A DNA stretch of 64,000 nucleotides from Chaenocephalus aceratus. Taxonomy: Eukaryota > Chordata > Actinopteri > Perciformes > Channichthyidae. Below the pieces are notes generated by a model. It was not told the DNA's origin, searched no databases, and worked only from the letters and a program-made list of their open reading frames with translations. The stretch spans positions 248,001 to 312,000 of the forward strand of contig JAMFTG010000073.1 of assembly GCA_023974075.1 (NCBI GenBank), given 5' to 3'. Position numbers and translations under genes: made by a program. The first letter of the stretch is position 1. Every line of letters starts with the position of its first letter. This document shows, in pieces, positions 10,231 to 21,850 of the stretch.

Positions 10231-10341
10231 ATACTGGGGGGTCTCCAGGGAAAACATGTACCGGGGCCAGAGTGCACATGGAGCGGGGAGACATTCCTCC
10301 ATGAAGTGAGGCAGCCGTTTTTCTTCTCAGTCCTTTCAAAA

Positions 10342-13300
10342 ACCGACTTCCGGTTTCCGATTTCGTGCAGACAGTAGTCTTTCACACCATCAAAATGGAC
10401 AAACGATATCTCGAATGACATCTACAGACCAAGACGAAGCTAACCGAAGTACTCCCAGACTTCTAGCGTGTGAAAAACGTGTGCAAAGTATCCCCAAACG
10501 GACCATGTCTGTGATGCTAGCTTTGCTGCTAGCGGTTAGCATTTTCAATGGAAAAATACATTGAAATGGTTGCCGTTAGCTTAGCGACTAGCGGTTAGCA
10601 TAATATTAAACCGACTTCCGATTTCGTGCAGACAGTAGTCTTTCACACCATCAAAATGGACAAACGATATCTCGAATGACATCTACAGACCAAGACGAAG
10701 CTAACCGAAGTACTCCCAGACTTCTAGCGTGTGAAAAACGTGTGCAAAGTATCCCCAAACGGACCATGTCTGTGATGCTAGCTTTGCTGCTAGCGGTTAG
10801 CATTTTCAATGGAAAAATACATTGAAATGGTTGCCGTTAGCTTAGCGACTAGCGGTTAGCATAATATTAAACCGACTTCCGATTTCGTGCAGACAGTAGT
10901 CTTTCACACCATCAAAATGGACAAACGATATCTCGAATGACATCTACAGACCAAGACGAAGCTAACCGAAGTACTCCCAGACTTCTAGCGTGTGAAAAAC
11001 GTGTGCAAAGTATCCCCAAACGGACCATGTCTGTGATGCTAGCTTTGCTGCTAGCGGTTAGCATTTTCAATGGAAAAATACATTGAAATGGTTGCCGTTA
11101 GCTTAGCGACTAGCGGTTAGCATAATATTAAACCGACTTCCGATTTCGTGCAGACAGTAGTCTTTCACACCATCAAAATGGACAAACGATATCTCGAATG
11201 ACATCTACAGACCAAGACGAAGCTAACCGAAGTACTCCCAGACTTCTAGCGTGTGAAAAACGTGTGCAAAGTATCCCCAAACGGACCATGTCTGTGATGC
11301 TAGCTTTGCTGCTAGCGGTTAGCATTTTCAATGGAAAAATACATTGAAATGGTTGCCGTTAGCTTAGCGACTAGCGGTTAGCATAATATTAAACCGACTT
11401 CCGATTTCGTGCAGACAGTAGTCTTTCACACCATCAAAATGGACAAACGATATCTCGAATGACATCTACAGACCAAGACGAAGCTAACCGAAGTACTCCC
11501 AGACTTCTAGCGTGTGAAAAACGTGTGCAAAGTATCCCCAAACGGACCATGTCTGTGATGCTAGCTTTGCTGCTAGCGGTTAGCATTTTCAATGGAAAAA
11601 TACATTGAAATGGTTGCCGTTAGCTTAGCGACTAGCGGTTAGCATAATATTAAACCGACTTCCGATTTCGTGCAGACAGTAGTCTTTCACACCATCAAAA
11701 TGGACAAACGATATCTCGAATGACATCTACAGACCAAGACGAAGCTAACCGAAGTACTCCCAGACTTCTAGCGTGTGAAAAACGTGTGCAAAGTATCCCC
11801 AAACGGACCATGTCTGTGATGCTAGCTTTGCTGCTAGCGGTTAGCATTTTCAATGGAAAAATACATTGAAATGGTTGCCGTTAGCTTAGCGACTAGCGGT
11901 TAGCATAATATTAAACCGACTTCCGATTTCGTGCAGACAGTAGTCTTTCACACCATCAAAATGGACAAACGATATCTCGAATGACATCTACAGACCAAGA
12001 CGAAGCTAACCGAAGTACTCCCAGACTTCTAGCGTGTGAAAAACGTGTGCAAAGTATCCCCAAACGGACCATGTCTGTGATGCTAGCTTTGCTGCTAGCG
12101 GTTAGCATTTTCAATGGAAAAATACATTGAAATGGTTGCCGTTAGCTTAGCGACTAGCGGTTAGCATAATATTAAACCGACTTCCGATTTCGTGCAGACA
12201 GTAGTCTTTCACACCATCAAAATGGACAAACGATATCTCGAATGACATCTACAGACCAAGACGAAGCTAACCGAAGTACTCCCAGACTTCTAGCGTGTGA
12301 AAAACGTGTGCAAAGTATCCCCAAACGGACCATGTCTGTGATGCTAGCTTTGCTGCTAGCGGTTAGCATTTTCAATGGAAAAATACATTGAAATGGTTGC
12401 CGTTAGCTTAGCGACTAGCGGTTAGCATAATATTAAACCGACTTCCGATTTCGTGCAGACAGTAGTCTTTCACACCATCAAAATGGACAAACGATATCTC
12501 GAATGACATCTACAGACCAAGACGAAGCTAACCGAAGTACTCCCAGACTTCTAGCGTGTGAAAAACGTGTGCAAAGTATCCCCAAACGGACCATGTCTGT
12601 GATGCTAGCTTTGCTGCTAGCGGTTAGCATTTTCAATGGAAAAATACATTGAAATGGTTGCCGTTAGCTTAGCGACTAGCGGTTAGCATAATATTAAACC
12701 GACTTCCGATTTCGTGCAGACAGTAGTCTTTCACACCATCAAAATGGACAAACGATATCTCGAATGACATCTACAGACCAAGACGAAGCTAACCGAAGTA
12801 CTCCCAGACTTCTAGCGTGTGAAAAACGTGTGCAAAGTATCCCCAAACGGACCATGTCTGTGATGCTAGCTTTGCTGCTAGCGGTTAGCATTTTCAATGG
12901 AAAAATACATTGAAATGGTTGCCGTTAGCTTAGCGACTAGCGGTTAGCATAATATTAAACCGACTTCCGATTTCGTGCAGACAGTAGTCTTTCACACCAT
13001 CAAAATGGACAAACGATATCTCGAATGACATCTACAGACCAAGACGAAGCTAACCGAAGTACTCCCAGACTTCTAGCGTGTGAAAAACGTGTGCAAAGTA
13101 TCCCAAACGGACCATGTCTGTGATGCTAGCTTTGCTGCTAGCGGTTAGCATTTTCAATGGAAAAATACATTGAAATGGTTGCCGTTAGCTTAGCGACTAG
13201 CGGTTAGCATAATATTAAACCGACTTCCGATTTCGTGCAGACAGTAGTCTTTCACACCATCAAAATGGACAAACGATATCTCGAATGACATCTACAGACC

Positions 13301-16300
13301 AAGACGAAGCTAACCGAAGTACTCCCAGACTTCTAGCGTGTGAAAAACGTGTGCAAAGTATCCCCAAACGGACCATGTCTGTGATGCTAGCTTTGCTGCT
13401 AGCGGTTAGCATTTTCAATGGAAAAATACATTGAAATGGTTGCCGTTAGCTTAGCGACTAGCGGTTAGCATAATATTAAACCGACTTCCGATTTCGTGCA
13501 GACAGTAGTCTTTCACACCATCAAAATGGACAAACGATATCTCGAATGACATCTACAGACCAAGACGAAGCTAACCGAAGTACTCCCAGACTTCTAGCGT
13601 GTGAAAAACGTGTGCAAAGTATCCCCAAACGGACCATGTCTGTGATGCTAGCTTTGCTGCTAGCGGTTAGCATTTTCAATGGAAAAATACATTGAAATGG
13701 TTGCCGTTAGCTTAGCGACTAGCGGTTAGCATAATATTAAACCGACTTCCGATTTCGTGCAGACAGTAGTCTTTCACACCATCAAAATGGACAAACGATA
13801 TCTCGAATGACATCTACAGACCAAGACGAAGCTAACCGAAGTACTCCCAGACTTCTAGCGTGTGAAAAACGTGTGCAAAGTATCCCCAAACGGACCATGT
13901 CTGTGATGCTAGCTTTGCTGCTAGCGGTTAGCATTTTCAATGGAAAAATACATTGAAATGGTTGCCGTTAGCTTAGCGACTAGCGGTTAGCATAATATTA
14001 AACCGACTTCCGATTTCGTGCAGACAGTAGTCTTTCACACCATCAAAATGGACAAACGATATCTCGAATGACATCTACAGACCAAGACGAAGCTAACCGA
14101 AGTACTCCCAGACTTCTAGCGTGTGAAAAACGTGTGCAAAGTATCCCCAAACGGACCATGTCTGTGATGCTAGCTTTGCTGCTAGCGGTTAGCATTTTCA
14201 ATGGAAAAATACATTGAAATGGTTGCCGTTAGCTTAGCGACTAGCGGTTAGCATAATATTAAACCGACTTCCGATTTCGTGCAGACAGTAGTCTTTCACA
14301 CCATCAAAATGGACAAACGATATCTCGAATGACATCTACAGACCAAGACGAAGCTAACCGAAGTACTCCCAGACTTCTAGCGTGTGAAAAACGTGTGCAA
14401 AGTATCCCCAAACGGACCATGTCTGTGATGCTAGCTTTGCTGCTAGCGGTTAGCATTTTCAATGGAAAAATACATTGAAATGGTTGCCGTTAGCTTAGCG
14501 ACTAGCGGTTAGCATAATATTAAACCGACTTCCGATTTCGTGCAGACAGTAGTCTTTCACACCATCAAAATGGACAAACGATATCTCGAATGACATCTAC
14601 AGACCAAGACGAAGCTAACCGAAGTACTCCCAGACTTCTAGCGTGTGAAAAACGTGTGCAAAGTATCCCCAAACGGACCATGTCTGTGATGCTAGCTTTG
14701 CTGCTAGCGGTTAGCATTTTCAATGGAAAAATACATTGAAATGGTTGCCGTTAGCTTAGCGACTAGCGGTTAGCATAATATTAAACCGACTTCCGATTTC
14801 GTGCAGACAGTAGTCTTTCACACCATCAAAATGGACAAACGATATCTCGAATGACATCTACAGACCAAGACGAAGCTAACCGAAGTACTCCCAGACTTCT
14901 AGCGTGTGAAAAACGTGTGCAAAGTATCCCCAAACGGACCATGTCTGTGATGCTAGCTTTGCTGCTAGCGGTTAGCATTTTCAATGGAAAAATACATTGA
15001 AATGGTTGCCGTTAGCTTAGCGACTAGCGGTTAGCATAATATTAAACCGACTTCCGATTTCGTGCAGACAGTAGTCTTTCACACCATCAAAATGGACAAA
15101 CGATATCTCGAATGACATCTACAGACCAAGACGAAGCTAACCGAAGTACTCCCAGACTTCTAGCGTGTGAAAAACGTGTGCAAAGTATCCCCAAACGGAC
15201 CATGTCTGTGATGCTAGCTTTGCTGCTAGCGGTTAGCATTTTCAATGGAAAAATACATTGAAATGGTTGCCGTTAGCTTAGCGACTAGCGGTTAGCATAA
15301 TATTAAACCGACTTCCGATTTCGTGCAGACAGTAGTCTTTCACACCATCAAAATGGACAAACGATATCTCGAATGACATCTACAGACCAAGACGAAGCTA
15401 ACCGAAGTACTCCCAGACTTCTAGCGTGTGAAAAACGTGTGCAAAGTATCCCCAAACGGACCATGTCTGTGATGCTAGCTTTGCTGCTAGCGGTTAGCAT
15501 TTTCAATGGAAAAATACATTGAAATGGTTGCCGTTAGCTTAGCGACTAGCGGTTAGCATAATATTAAACCGACTTCCGATTTCGTGCAGACAGTAGTCTT
15601 TCACACCATCAAAATGGACAAACGATATCTCGAATGACATCTACAGACCAAGACGAAGCTAACCGAAGTACTCCCAGACTTCTAGCGTGTGAAAAACGTG
15701 TGCAAAGTATCCCCAAACGGACCATGTCTGTGATGCTAGCTTTGCTGCTAGCGGTTAGCATTTTCAATGGAAAAATACATTGAAATGGTTGCCGTTAGCT
15801 TAGCGACTAGCGGTTAGCATAATATTAAACCGACTTCCGATTTCGTGCAGACAGTAGTCTTTCACACCATCAAAATGGACAAACGATATCTCGAATGACA
15901 TCTACAGACCAAGACGAAGCTAACCGAAGTACTCCCAGACTTCTAGCGTGTGAAAAACGTGTGCAAAGTATCCCCAAACGGACCATGTCTGTGATGCTAG
16001 CTTTGCTGCTAGCGGTTAGCATTTTCAATGGAAAAATACATTGAAATGGTTGCCGTTAGCTTAGCGACTAGCGGTTAGCATAATATTAAACCGACTTCCG
16101 ATTTCGTGCAGACAGTAGTCTTTCACACCATCAAAATGGACAAACGATATCTCGAATGACATCTACAGACCAAGACGAAGCTAACCGAAGTACTCCCAGA
16201 CTTCTAGCGTGTGAAAAACGTGTGCAAAGTATCCCCAAACGGACCATGTCTGTGATGCTAGCTTTGCTGCTAGCGGTTAGCATTTTCAATGGAAAAATAC

Positions 16301-16871
16301 ATTGAAATGGTTGCCGTTAGCTTAGCGACTAGCGGTTAGCATAATATTAAACCGACTTCCGATTTCGTGCAGACAGTAGTCTTTCACACCATCAAAATGG
16401 ACAAACGATATCTCGAATGACATCTACAGACCAAGACGAAGCTAACCGAAGTACTCCCAGACTTCTAGCGTGTGAAAAACGTGTGCAAAGTATCCCCAAA
16501 CGGACCATGTCTGTGATGCTAGCTTTGCTGCTAGCGGTTAGCATTTTCAATGGAAAAATACATTGAAATGGTTGCCGTTAGCTTAGCGACTAGCGGTTAG
16601 CATAATATTAAACCGACTTCCGATTTCGTGCAGACAGTAGTCTTTCACACCATCAAAATGGACAAACGATATCTCGAATGACATCTACAGACCAAGACGA
16701 AGCTAACCGAAGTACTCCCAGACTTCTAGCGTGTGAAAAACGTGTGCAAAGTATCCCCAAACGGACCATGTCTGTGATGCTAGCTTTGCTGCTAGCGGTT
16801 AGCATTTTCAATGGAAAAATACATTGAAATGGTTGCCGTTAGCTTAGCGACTAGCGGTTAGCATAATATTA
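10342..16871 (+). repeat. 261-bp satellite array, 25 nearly identical monomers
   Basis: Units begin with accgacttccgatttcg at 10610, 10871, 11132, 11393 and so on. The period is 261 bp except for one 260-bp unit (a C lost from CCCC near 13100, so later starts shift to 13219). The first unit (10342-10609) is 268 bp because it keeps 7 extra bases (ggtttcc type) after CGACTTCC. The last unit (16612) ends at 16871. Apart from these changes the copies look identical. Each monomer has CTAGCGGTTAGCAT twice, 59 bp apart, a hairpin made of TTTCAATG and CATTGAAA around an A-rich loop, and a GCTAACCG in opposite orientation. All frames are closed, so it is not coding. No CENP-B box was seen. Confidence 0.97.
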
Positions 16872-16984
16872 GTATTTCACACATTCCACTGTTCACCCTG
16901 ACATAAATTATAATGTAACACATTATCCCTCTCTTAATAAAAGTATCCCTCTCGCAATTCAACTAATTTTAAATAATTTTAATA
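16872..16984. other. A/T-rich junction after the satellite
   Basis: Single-copy-looking A/T-rich sequence between the last satellite monomer and the next tRNA-like head; nothing recognised. Confidence 0.3.
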
Positions 16985-17060
16985 AAAGGTCTCACACGGG
17001 TAGCGAACCGGGGTCACCCACACCAAGGGGGGAGGACTATTCCATTGCACCAAACGTGGC
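16985..17060 (-). ncRNA. tRNA-like SINE head, fourth copy (diverged)
   Basis: Minus strand A box TGGTGCAATGG (17052-17042) and B box GGTTCGCTACC (17009-16999). The 43-bp A-to-B spacing equals that of the heads at 8.2 and 9.3 kb, so all are probably from the same tRNA type. The flanks differ from the earlier copies. Confidence 0.6.
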
Positions 17061-17069
17061 GCTGAATTG

Positions 17070-17097
17070 TATTATTAGTCTATTATATATAGACTAA
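17070..17097. repeat. Short A/T-rich inverted repeat
   Basis: TATTAGTCTAT and ATAGACTAATA face each other with about five bases between them, forming an 11-bp hairpin stem directly beside the tRNA-like head. It could be a terminal repeat pair of a tiny MITE or a target for one. Confidence 0.5.
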
Positions 17098-17469
17098 TAA
17101 CAGCCCTTTTATAAATGCATTTGGACAATTGCTCGTCATCTCATTACATTTACATGGATATAAGCCCTGTTCTGGGTGGCTTACAGTTTACATACTTCAG
17201 CATCCTGATCTGGGCCTTATTTAGAGGCCCCCTGTGAAAAAATTATCTCTTTAGCCCTTTTCAAAGTACTTTAAACACTCAAGGAGCACTGCGGCTTCTC
17301 AGAAGGCCTTAATGGAAGGTTTTGTTACATTTCAAGCCGTAACCTTTGACATTAGGAGCAGCGGAGGCATCAATCTGCATGTACTCTTCGAGCCGGTTCT
17401 AATGAGAGCAAGCTCCAAGCGGTCGGACCTTCCTTTGCGCCGTCGAGAGTACTGTCGGCATTGCGAATG

Positions 17470-17482
17470 TGACCTCTGACCT
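17470..17482 (-). promoter_or_regulatory. DR1 nuclear-receptor-like site in the repeat (also 18160-18172 and 18850-18862)
   Basis: Minus strand AGGTCAGAGGTCA, a perfect direct repeat of AGGTCA with one-base spacing, the consensus bound by RXR heterodimers and HNF4. It is present at the same place in each higher-order unit. Whether it acts is unknown. Confidence 0.5.
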
Positions 17483-17990
17483 CGGTTTTTACCTTGTCCG
17501 AGGTCGCAGGGTCCCCATATTTTGCAAGCGGGTTCCACACAAGTGCAACAACACACTCTGGGAGTTTCGGAGCGCCAACCACATTTTTTAAATTTTTTAA
17601 ATGTTCTTCCCATCTGCCAACACAAGCCTGTCATATGCTAAGCTCCAGACAGCATTTGGTGAGAAAGTTTGACATTTTATTGAAAAAAGTTCTGGGTGGG
17701 TTACAGTTTACATACTTCAGAATCCTGATCTGGGCCTTATTTAGAGGCCCCCTGTGAAAAAATTATCTCTTTAGCCCTTTTCAAAGTACTTTAAACACTC
17801 AAGGAGCACTGCGGCTTCTCAGAAGGCCTTAATGGAAGGTTTTGTTACATTTTAAGCCGTAACCTTTGACATTTAGTCGCACCAGAGGCATCCATTTGCA
17901 TCTGCTCTCCGAGACGGTTAAAATGACATCAAGCTCAAAGCGGTCAGACCTTCCTTTGTGCTGTAAAGGGCACCGTACGGCATGAAAGCG

Positions 17991-18003
17991 TGACCTTTGA
18001 CCT
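17991..18003 (-). promoter_or_regulatory. DR1 nuclear-receptor-like site, second type (also 18681-18693)
   Basis: Minus strand AGGTCAAAGGTCA, the canonical PPAR/RXR and HNF4 DR1 sequence. It sits in the second internal subunit of each 690-bp unit and is missing in the 520-bp unit. Confidence 0.5.
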
Positions 18004-19099
18004 TTGGAGCTTTGTTACATTTCAAGCCGTAACCTTTGACATTAGGAGCAGCGGAGGCATCAATCTGCATGTACTCTTCGAGCCGGTTCTAATGAGAGCA
18101 AGTTCAAAGCGGTCGGACCTTCCTTTGCGCCGTCGAGAGTACTGTCGGCATTGCGAATGTGACCTCTGACCTCGGTTTTGACATTGTCCGAGGTCGCAGG
18201 GTCCCCATATTTTGCAAGCGGGTTCCACACAAGTGCAACAACACAATCTGGGAGTTTCGGAGCGCCAACCACATTTTTTCAATTTTTTCAATTTTCTTCC
18301 CATCTGTCAACACAAGCCTGTCATATGCGAAGCTCCAGACAGCATTTGGTGAGAAAGTTTGACATTTTATTGAAAAAAGTTCTGGGTGGGTTACAGTTTA
18401 CATACTTCAGAATCCTGATCTGGGCCTTATTTAGAGGCCCCCTGTGAAAAAATTATCTCTTTAGCCCTTTTCAAAGTACTTTAAACACTCAAGGAGCACT
18501 GCGGCTTCTCAAAAGGCCTTAACGGAAGGTTTTGTTACATTTTAAGCCGTAACCTTTGACATTTAGTCGCACCAGAGGCACCCATTTGCATCTGCTCTCC
18601 GAGACGGTTAAAATGACATCAAGCTCAAAGCGGTCAGACCTTCCTTTGTGCTGTAAAGGGCACCGTACGGCATGAAAGCGTGACCTTTGACCTTTGGAGC
18701 TTTGTTACATTTCAAGCCGTAACCTTTGACATTAGGAGCAGCGGAGGCATCAATCTGCATGTACTCTTCGAGCCGGTTCTAATGAGAGCAAGTTCAAAGC
18801 GGTCGGACCTTCCTTTGCGCCGTCGAGAGTACTGTCGGCATTGCGAATGTGACCTCTGACCTCGGTTTTGACCTTGTCCGAGGTCGCAGGGTCCCCATAT
18901 TTTGCAAGCGGGTTCCGCACAAGCTAAACAACACACTCTCAAAGGCTCGGAGCGCCAAGCACATTTTTGGATTTTTTTTCAATTTGCTCATTCTTCTCCA
19001 GCACTAGCCTCTCAGACTATTCACGTAAATCAGAATTATGTGAGAAATTTTAAATGTTATTGAAAAAAAAATTATGGGTGAGTTTAAGTTTCCATACTT

Positions 19100-19800
19100 C
19101 AGATTCCCAGACACCCCCCCCCCCCATAAGTACATGGTAAAAATATTTGGTAAGTGGGACCCATATTGGGTTGTCCGTACACCCCTCCCCCACACACCAT
19201 TACAAATATTTGGTAAGTGGGACCCATATTGGGTTGTCGTACACCCCCCCCACACACCATTACAAATATTTGGTAAGTGGGACCCATATTGGGTTGTCGT
19301 ACACCCCCCCCCCCACACCATTACAAATATTTGGTAAGTGGGACCCATATTGGGTTGTCGTACACCCCCCCCCCACACACCATTACAAATATTTGGTAAG
19401 TGGGACCCATATTGGGTTGTCGTACACCCCCCCCACACACCATTACAAATATTTGGTAAGTGGGACCCATATTGGGTTGTCGTACACCCCCCCCCACACC
19501 ATTACAAATATTTGGTAAGTGGGACCCATATTGGGTTGTCGTACACCCCCCCCCCCACACCATTAGGGTTAGGGTTAGGGTTAGGATTAGGGTTAGGGTT
19601 AGGGTTAGGGTTAAGTGGGACCCATATTGGGTTGTCGTACACCCCCCCCACACACCATTACAAATATTTGGTAAGTGGGACCCATATTGGGTTGTCGTAC
19701 ACCCCCCCCACACACCATTACAAATATTTGGTAAGTGGGACCCATATTGGGTTGTCGTACACCCCCCCCCCCCCCCACACACCATTACAAATATTTCGTA
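19100..19800 (+). repeat. Minisatellite of about 60-bp units with poly-C
   Basis: Around ten units of the form TAAGTGGGACCCATATTGGG, then TTGTCGTACAC, a C run of 7-14, and CACACCATTACAAATATTTGG. Length varies chiefly in the C run. The reverse complement of this unit appears at 7481-7640. The repeated frames on both strands are by-products. Confidence 0.9.
19563..19613 (+). repeat. Interstitial telomeric repeat, (TTAGGG)8
   Basis: Eight TTAGGG hexamers, the fourth changed to TTAGGA, plus a final TTA. They replace the CAAATATTTGG part of one minisatellite unit: the flanks read caccaTTAGGG... and ...TTAagtgggaccc, so the junctions share TTA/TAA with the host unit. Confidence 0.95.
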
Positions 19801-20070
19801 AGTGGGACCCATATTGACTTTCTGCCACCCCCAACCCCCCCCCATAAGTATAAGTACACAGTACGTTAATATTTGTTATGTGGTAAGTGGGCGTCATATT
19901 GACTTTCTGCCACCCCCCCATGAGTACAAGTACAACCCTATTAGAACTATTAGAACACCGCCACCTAGAGTCCAAGAACGTGCACCACACAAATATGTTA
20001 TGTCCGGCACAAATATAGTGGCGACGGGATTCCAAATTCGGTGGACCATCCCTTGGCCCCAATATATGGA
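19800..20070 (+). repeat. Diverged edge of the minisatellite and adjoining repeat
   Basis: Two units drift to GTCATATTGACTTTCTGCCA followed by C runs, then a segment with CACCGCCACCTAGAGTCCAA. The corresponding CACCAGGTGGCGCTGTC on the other flank (about 7467) suggests the same parent repeat in opposite orientation. Confidence 0.5.
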
Positions 20071-20224
20071 CGGTGCTGCTATATCCCTATGGGAGAATTG
20101 GACGGCCGGGCACTAGTGTGCTTCCTGGATGAGCTGAGCAGGCAGAGTCCCTGTAGCTAGCTTCACGGAGCAGCTAGCAGAGAGACAAGAAGCTAACAGC
20201 GGCAGGCACTTGACAGAGCCGTCA

Positions 20225-20510
20225 CTCAATGTGACCACGCCCTAATTTATGCACAAACTTTAAGACCTAATATAAATAAAAGGGTCGCGTTAGAAAACAA
20301 TTCACTCACAGATCCATAATCATGAAGGTGGAATCTAACTATATCGATAATAAAAATGTATGGAGCCAGGGGTAGAAACATGTTTTTTTCTGCTGTAAAG
20401 TTGGGCATTTTAACGTGGGGGTCTATGGAAATTGCTCCTTTCTGCAGCCATCGCCTATCGGCCAATATATGAACTGCAGTGTGTGGCACTTCCGTATTGG
20501 CTTCCCGGCT
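20225..20510 (+). repeat. Interspersed fish repeat, family not named
   Basis: Contains the phrases GGGCATTTTAACGTGGGGG, TCTATGGAAATTGCTCC and TGTGTGGCACTTCCG, which I recognise as a dispersed repeat common in fish genomes. No coding capacity. Class uncertain. Confidence 0.45.
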
Positions 20511-20756
20511 CTTCCCCAGAGTTTGCCGCTTGGTCAGTACACAAATAAAAAATACAGTTTAAAAGGGGAGTGATTAGTAAAATATGCATAAATAAAAAGA
20601 AAGAATACAGACTAGGTAAGATAAAGATAGGAGAGAGGAGTTTATCAAATATTTGTTATTGGTTGTGAGCATATTCTAATGGTTTTTTGATTATTTAAAT
20701 ATATACAGTTATGTTTCATATGAGTGTTGAGAGCAGTATCTCTTAATGTTGCCCTC

Positions 20757-21055
20757 AAAGTGCACCATATTGATGCATTTAACTTCTTCCAGGGGGGTGC
20801 ATGCCCCCGGACACCCCAAGAGGAGGTGAGTTCCACCCACAAATAAAACAGTTTCACATGGATAGTATACCACATAAGTTTGCACACTCATTATATACAC
20901 TACAACACCTTTTTCTTGGATTTGTTACCACCATAGTCCCTAATATATTTGTAGAAAGGCAGGAAATGGAATTAAATCAAAAAAATTATTCTTTGCGGAG
21001 GACCCCTGTTTTGTGTCCCCCCCACTTCTCAAACCAAAGTTACACCCTTGCACAC
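20757..21055 (+). repeat. Interspersed repeat family X, copy 1
   Basis: Begins AAAGTGCACCATATTGATGC and ends near CAAACCAAAGTTACACCC. A second copy lies at 37846-38130 and a partial third at 57660-57780. Probably a non-autonomous DNA transposon, since the third copy is followed by AATCCGCCACTGG, a hAT-style end. Confidence 0.6.
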
Positions 21056-21165
21056 ACACACACTTAGTAACAGATGACCACAGCATTTGTAGCCCAGGAC
21101 GCTGATATTATCTGCGGATCATTCCCATCCCTCCTCCCCATTCCCTCACTTTTTCACACACACAC

Positions 21166-21271
<106 letters not shown>

Positions 21272-21320
21272 CTGACCCTGTGTGTTCCGGCTGGCCCGGC
21301 TTGCCCCTATCTGCATAACC

Positions 21321-21850
21321 CAGTCTCACGGCATTTCGTGTTCACCAACACGATTTTTAATCTATTGATTCGTGTTCACCAACACGATTTGCCCCTTTTG
21401 TTCGTGTTGCACAGCACGATTTTAAAAGCAATGTATTTCTACTGGTAATGTGTTTCGTGCCTGCAGGCTGCAGCACGTCTTTTTCTCCGGTCGGGTCGTA
21501 GAAGACCGGAAGCTGTGTGGTTCATAAAAACATGTTCTTACTCAATATCAAGCCACAGTTATTGCTTTTATTTTAAATCGTATAATTTCGGACTTTTGTT
21601 GCCGTCTGTGAGGAAAATAAATGGGGCTCAGAGCCTCAGGATACTGAAATCTGTATTTTTTAAATCTGTTTTTCCTTCTAATTTGTTATTATTTTCAAAA
21701 TAACACACTGTTATTTACTCACCAATAACACACAATTATCCTTGCTTTTATTTATTGGTTTAATTCCATAATCTCGGGCTTTTTTGGCGTCCGTCAGGAA
21801 CTGAATTTCAAAATAAATATAACCGGAAACAGACATAGGCATTTCGAGCA
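21321..21850 (+). repeat. Left terminal inverted repeat arm
   Basis: Reverse complement of 26471-26935. Carries two CGTGTTCACCAACACG palindromes at 21338-21386. Relative to the right arm it has an extra ~25 bp near 21445 and ~40 bp near 21635. Confidence 0.85.

Larger units (their letters stand above)
17160..19060. repeat. Higher-order tandem repeat, 520- and 690-bp units
   Basis: The phrase tctgggtggsttacagttta starts at 17171, 17691 and 18381, giving units of 520 and 690 bp. The difference of 170 bp is one internal subunit: the 690-bp unit contains two diverged versions of a ~170-bp block beginning gccgtaacctttgaca. Related minus-strand frames of about 65-100 codons recur in all three units, but no start, splice or domain supports a protein. 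The last unit diverges after about 18930. Confidence 0.85.

Noticed and set aside
9602..10339. 245-codon minus-strand frame as a repetitive protein gene
   Set aside because: It follows directly from a tandem period divisible by three; no promoter, splice site or domain, and composition mirrors the repeat.
10342..16871. CRISPR-like array
   Set aside because: The repeats are contiguous 261-bp monomers with no unique spacers, in a vertebrate genome.
10342..16871. CENP-B box in the satellite
   Set aside because: The TTCGTGCAGACAG sequence lacks the invariant A and CGGG positions of the box.
17332..18942. Recurring ~90-codon minus frames (CVEPACKIWGPCDLG)
   Set aside because: They occur once per unit of the higher-order repeat, with differing N-termini; no evidence of translation.
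19004..19845. Long overlapping frames on both strands in the CCCC-rich minisatellite
   Set aside because: They are translations of the ~60-bp unit in several frames, unsupported by any gene signal.
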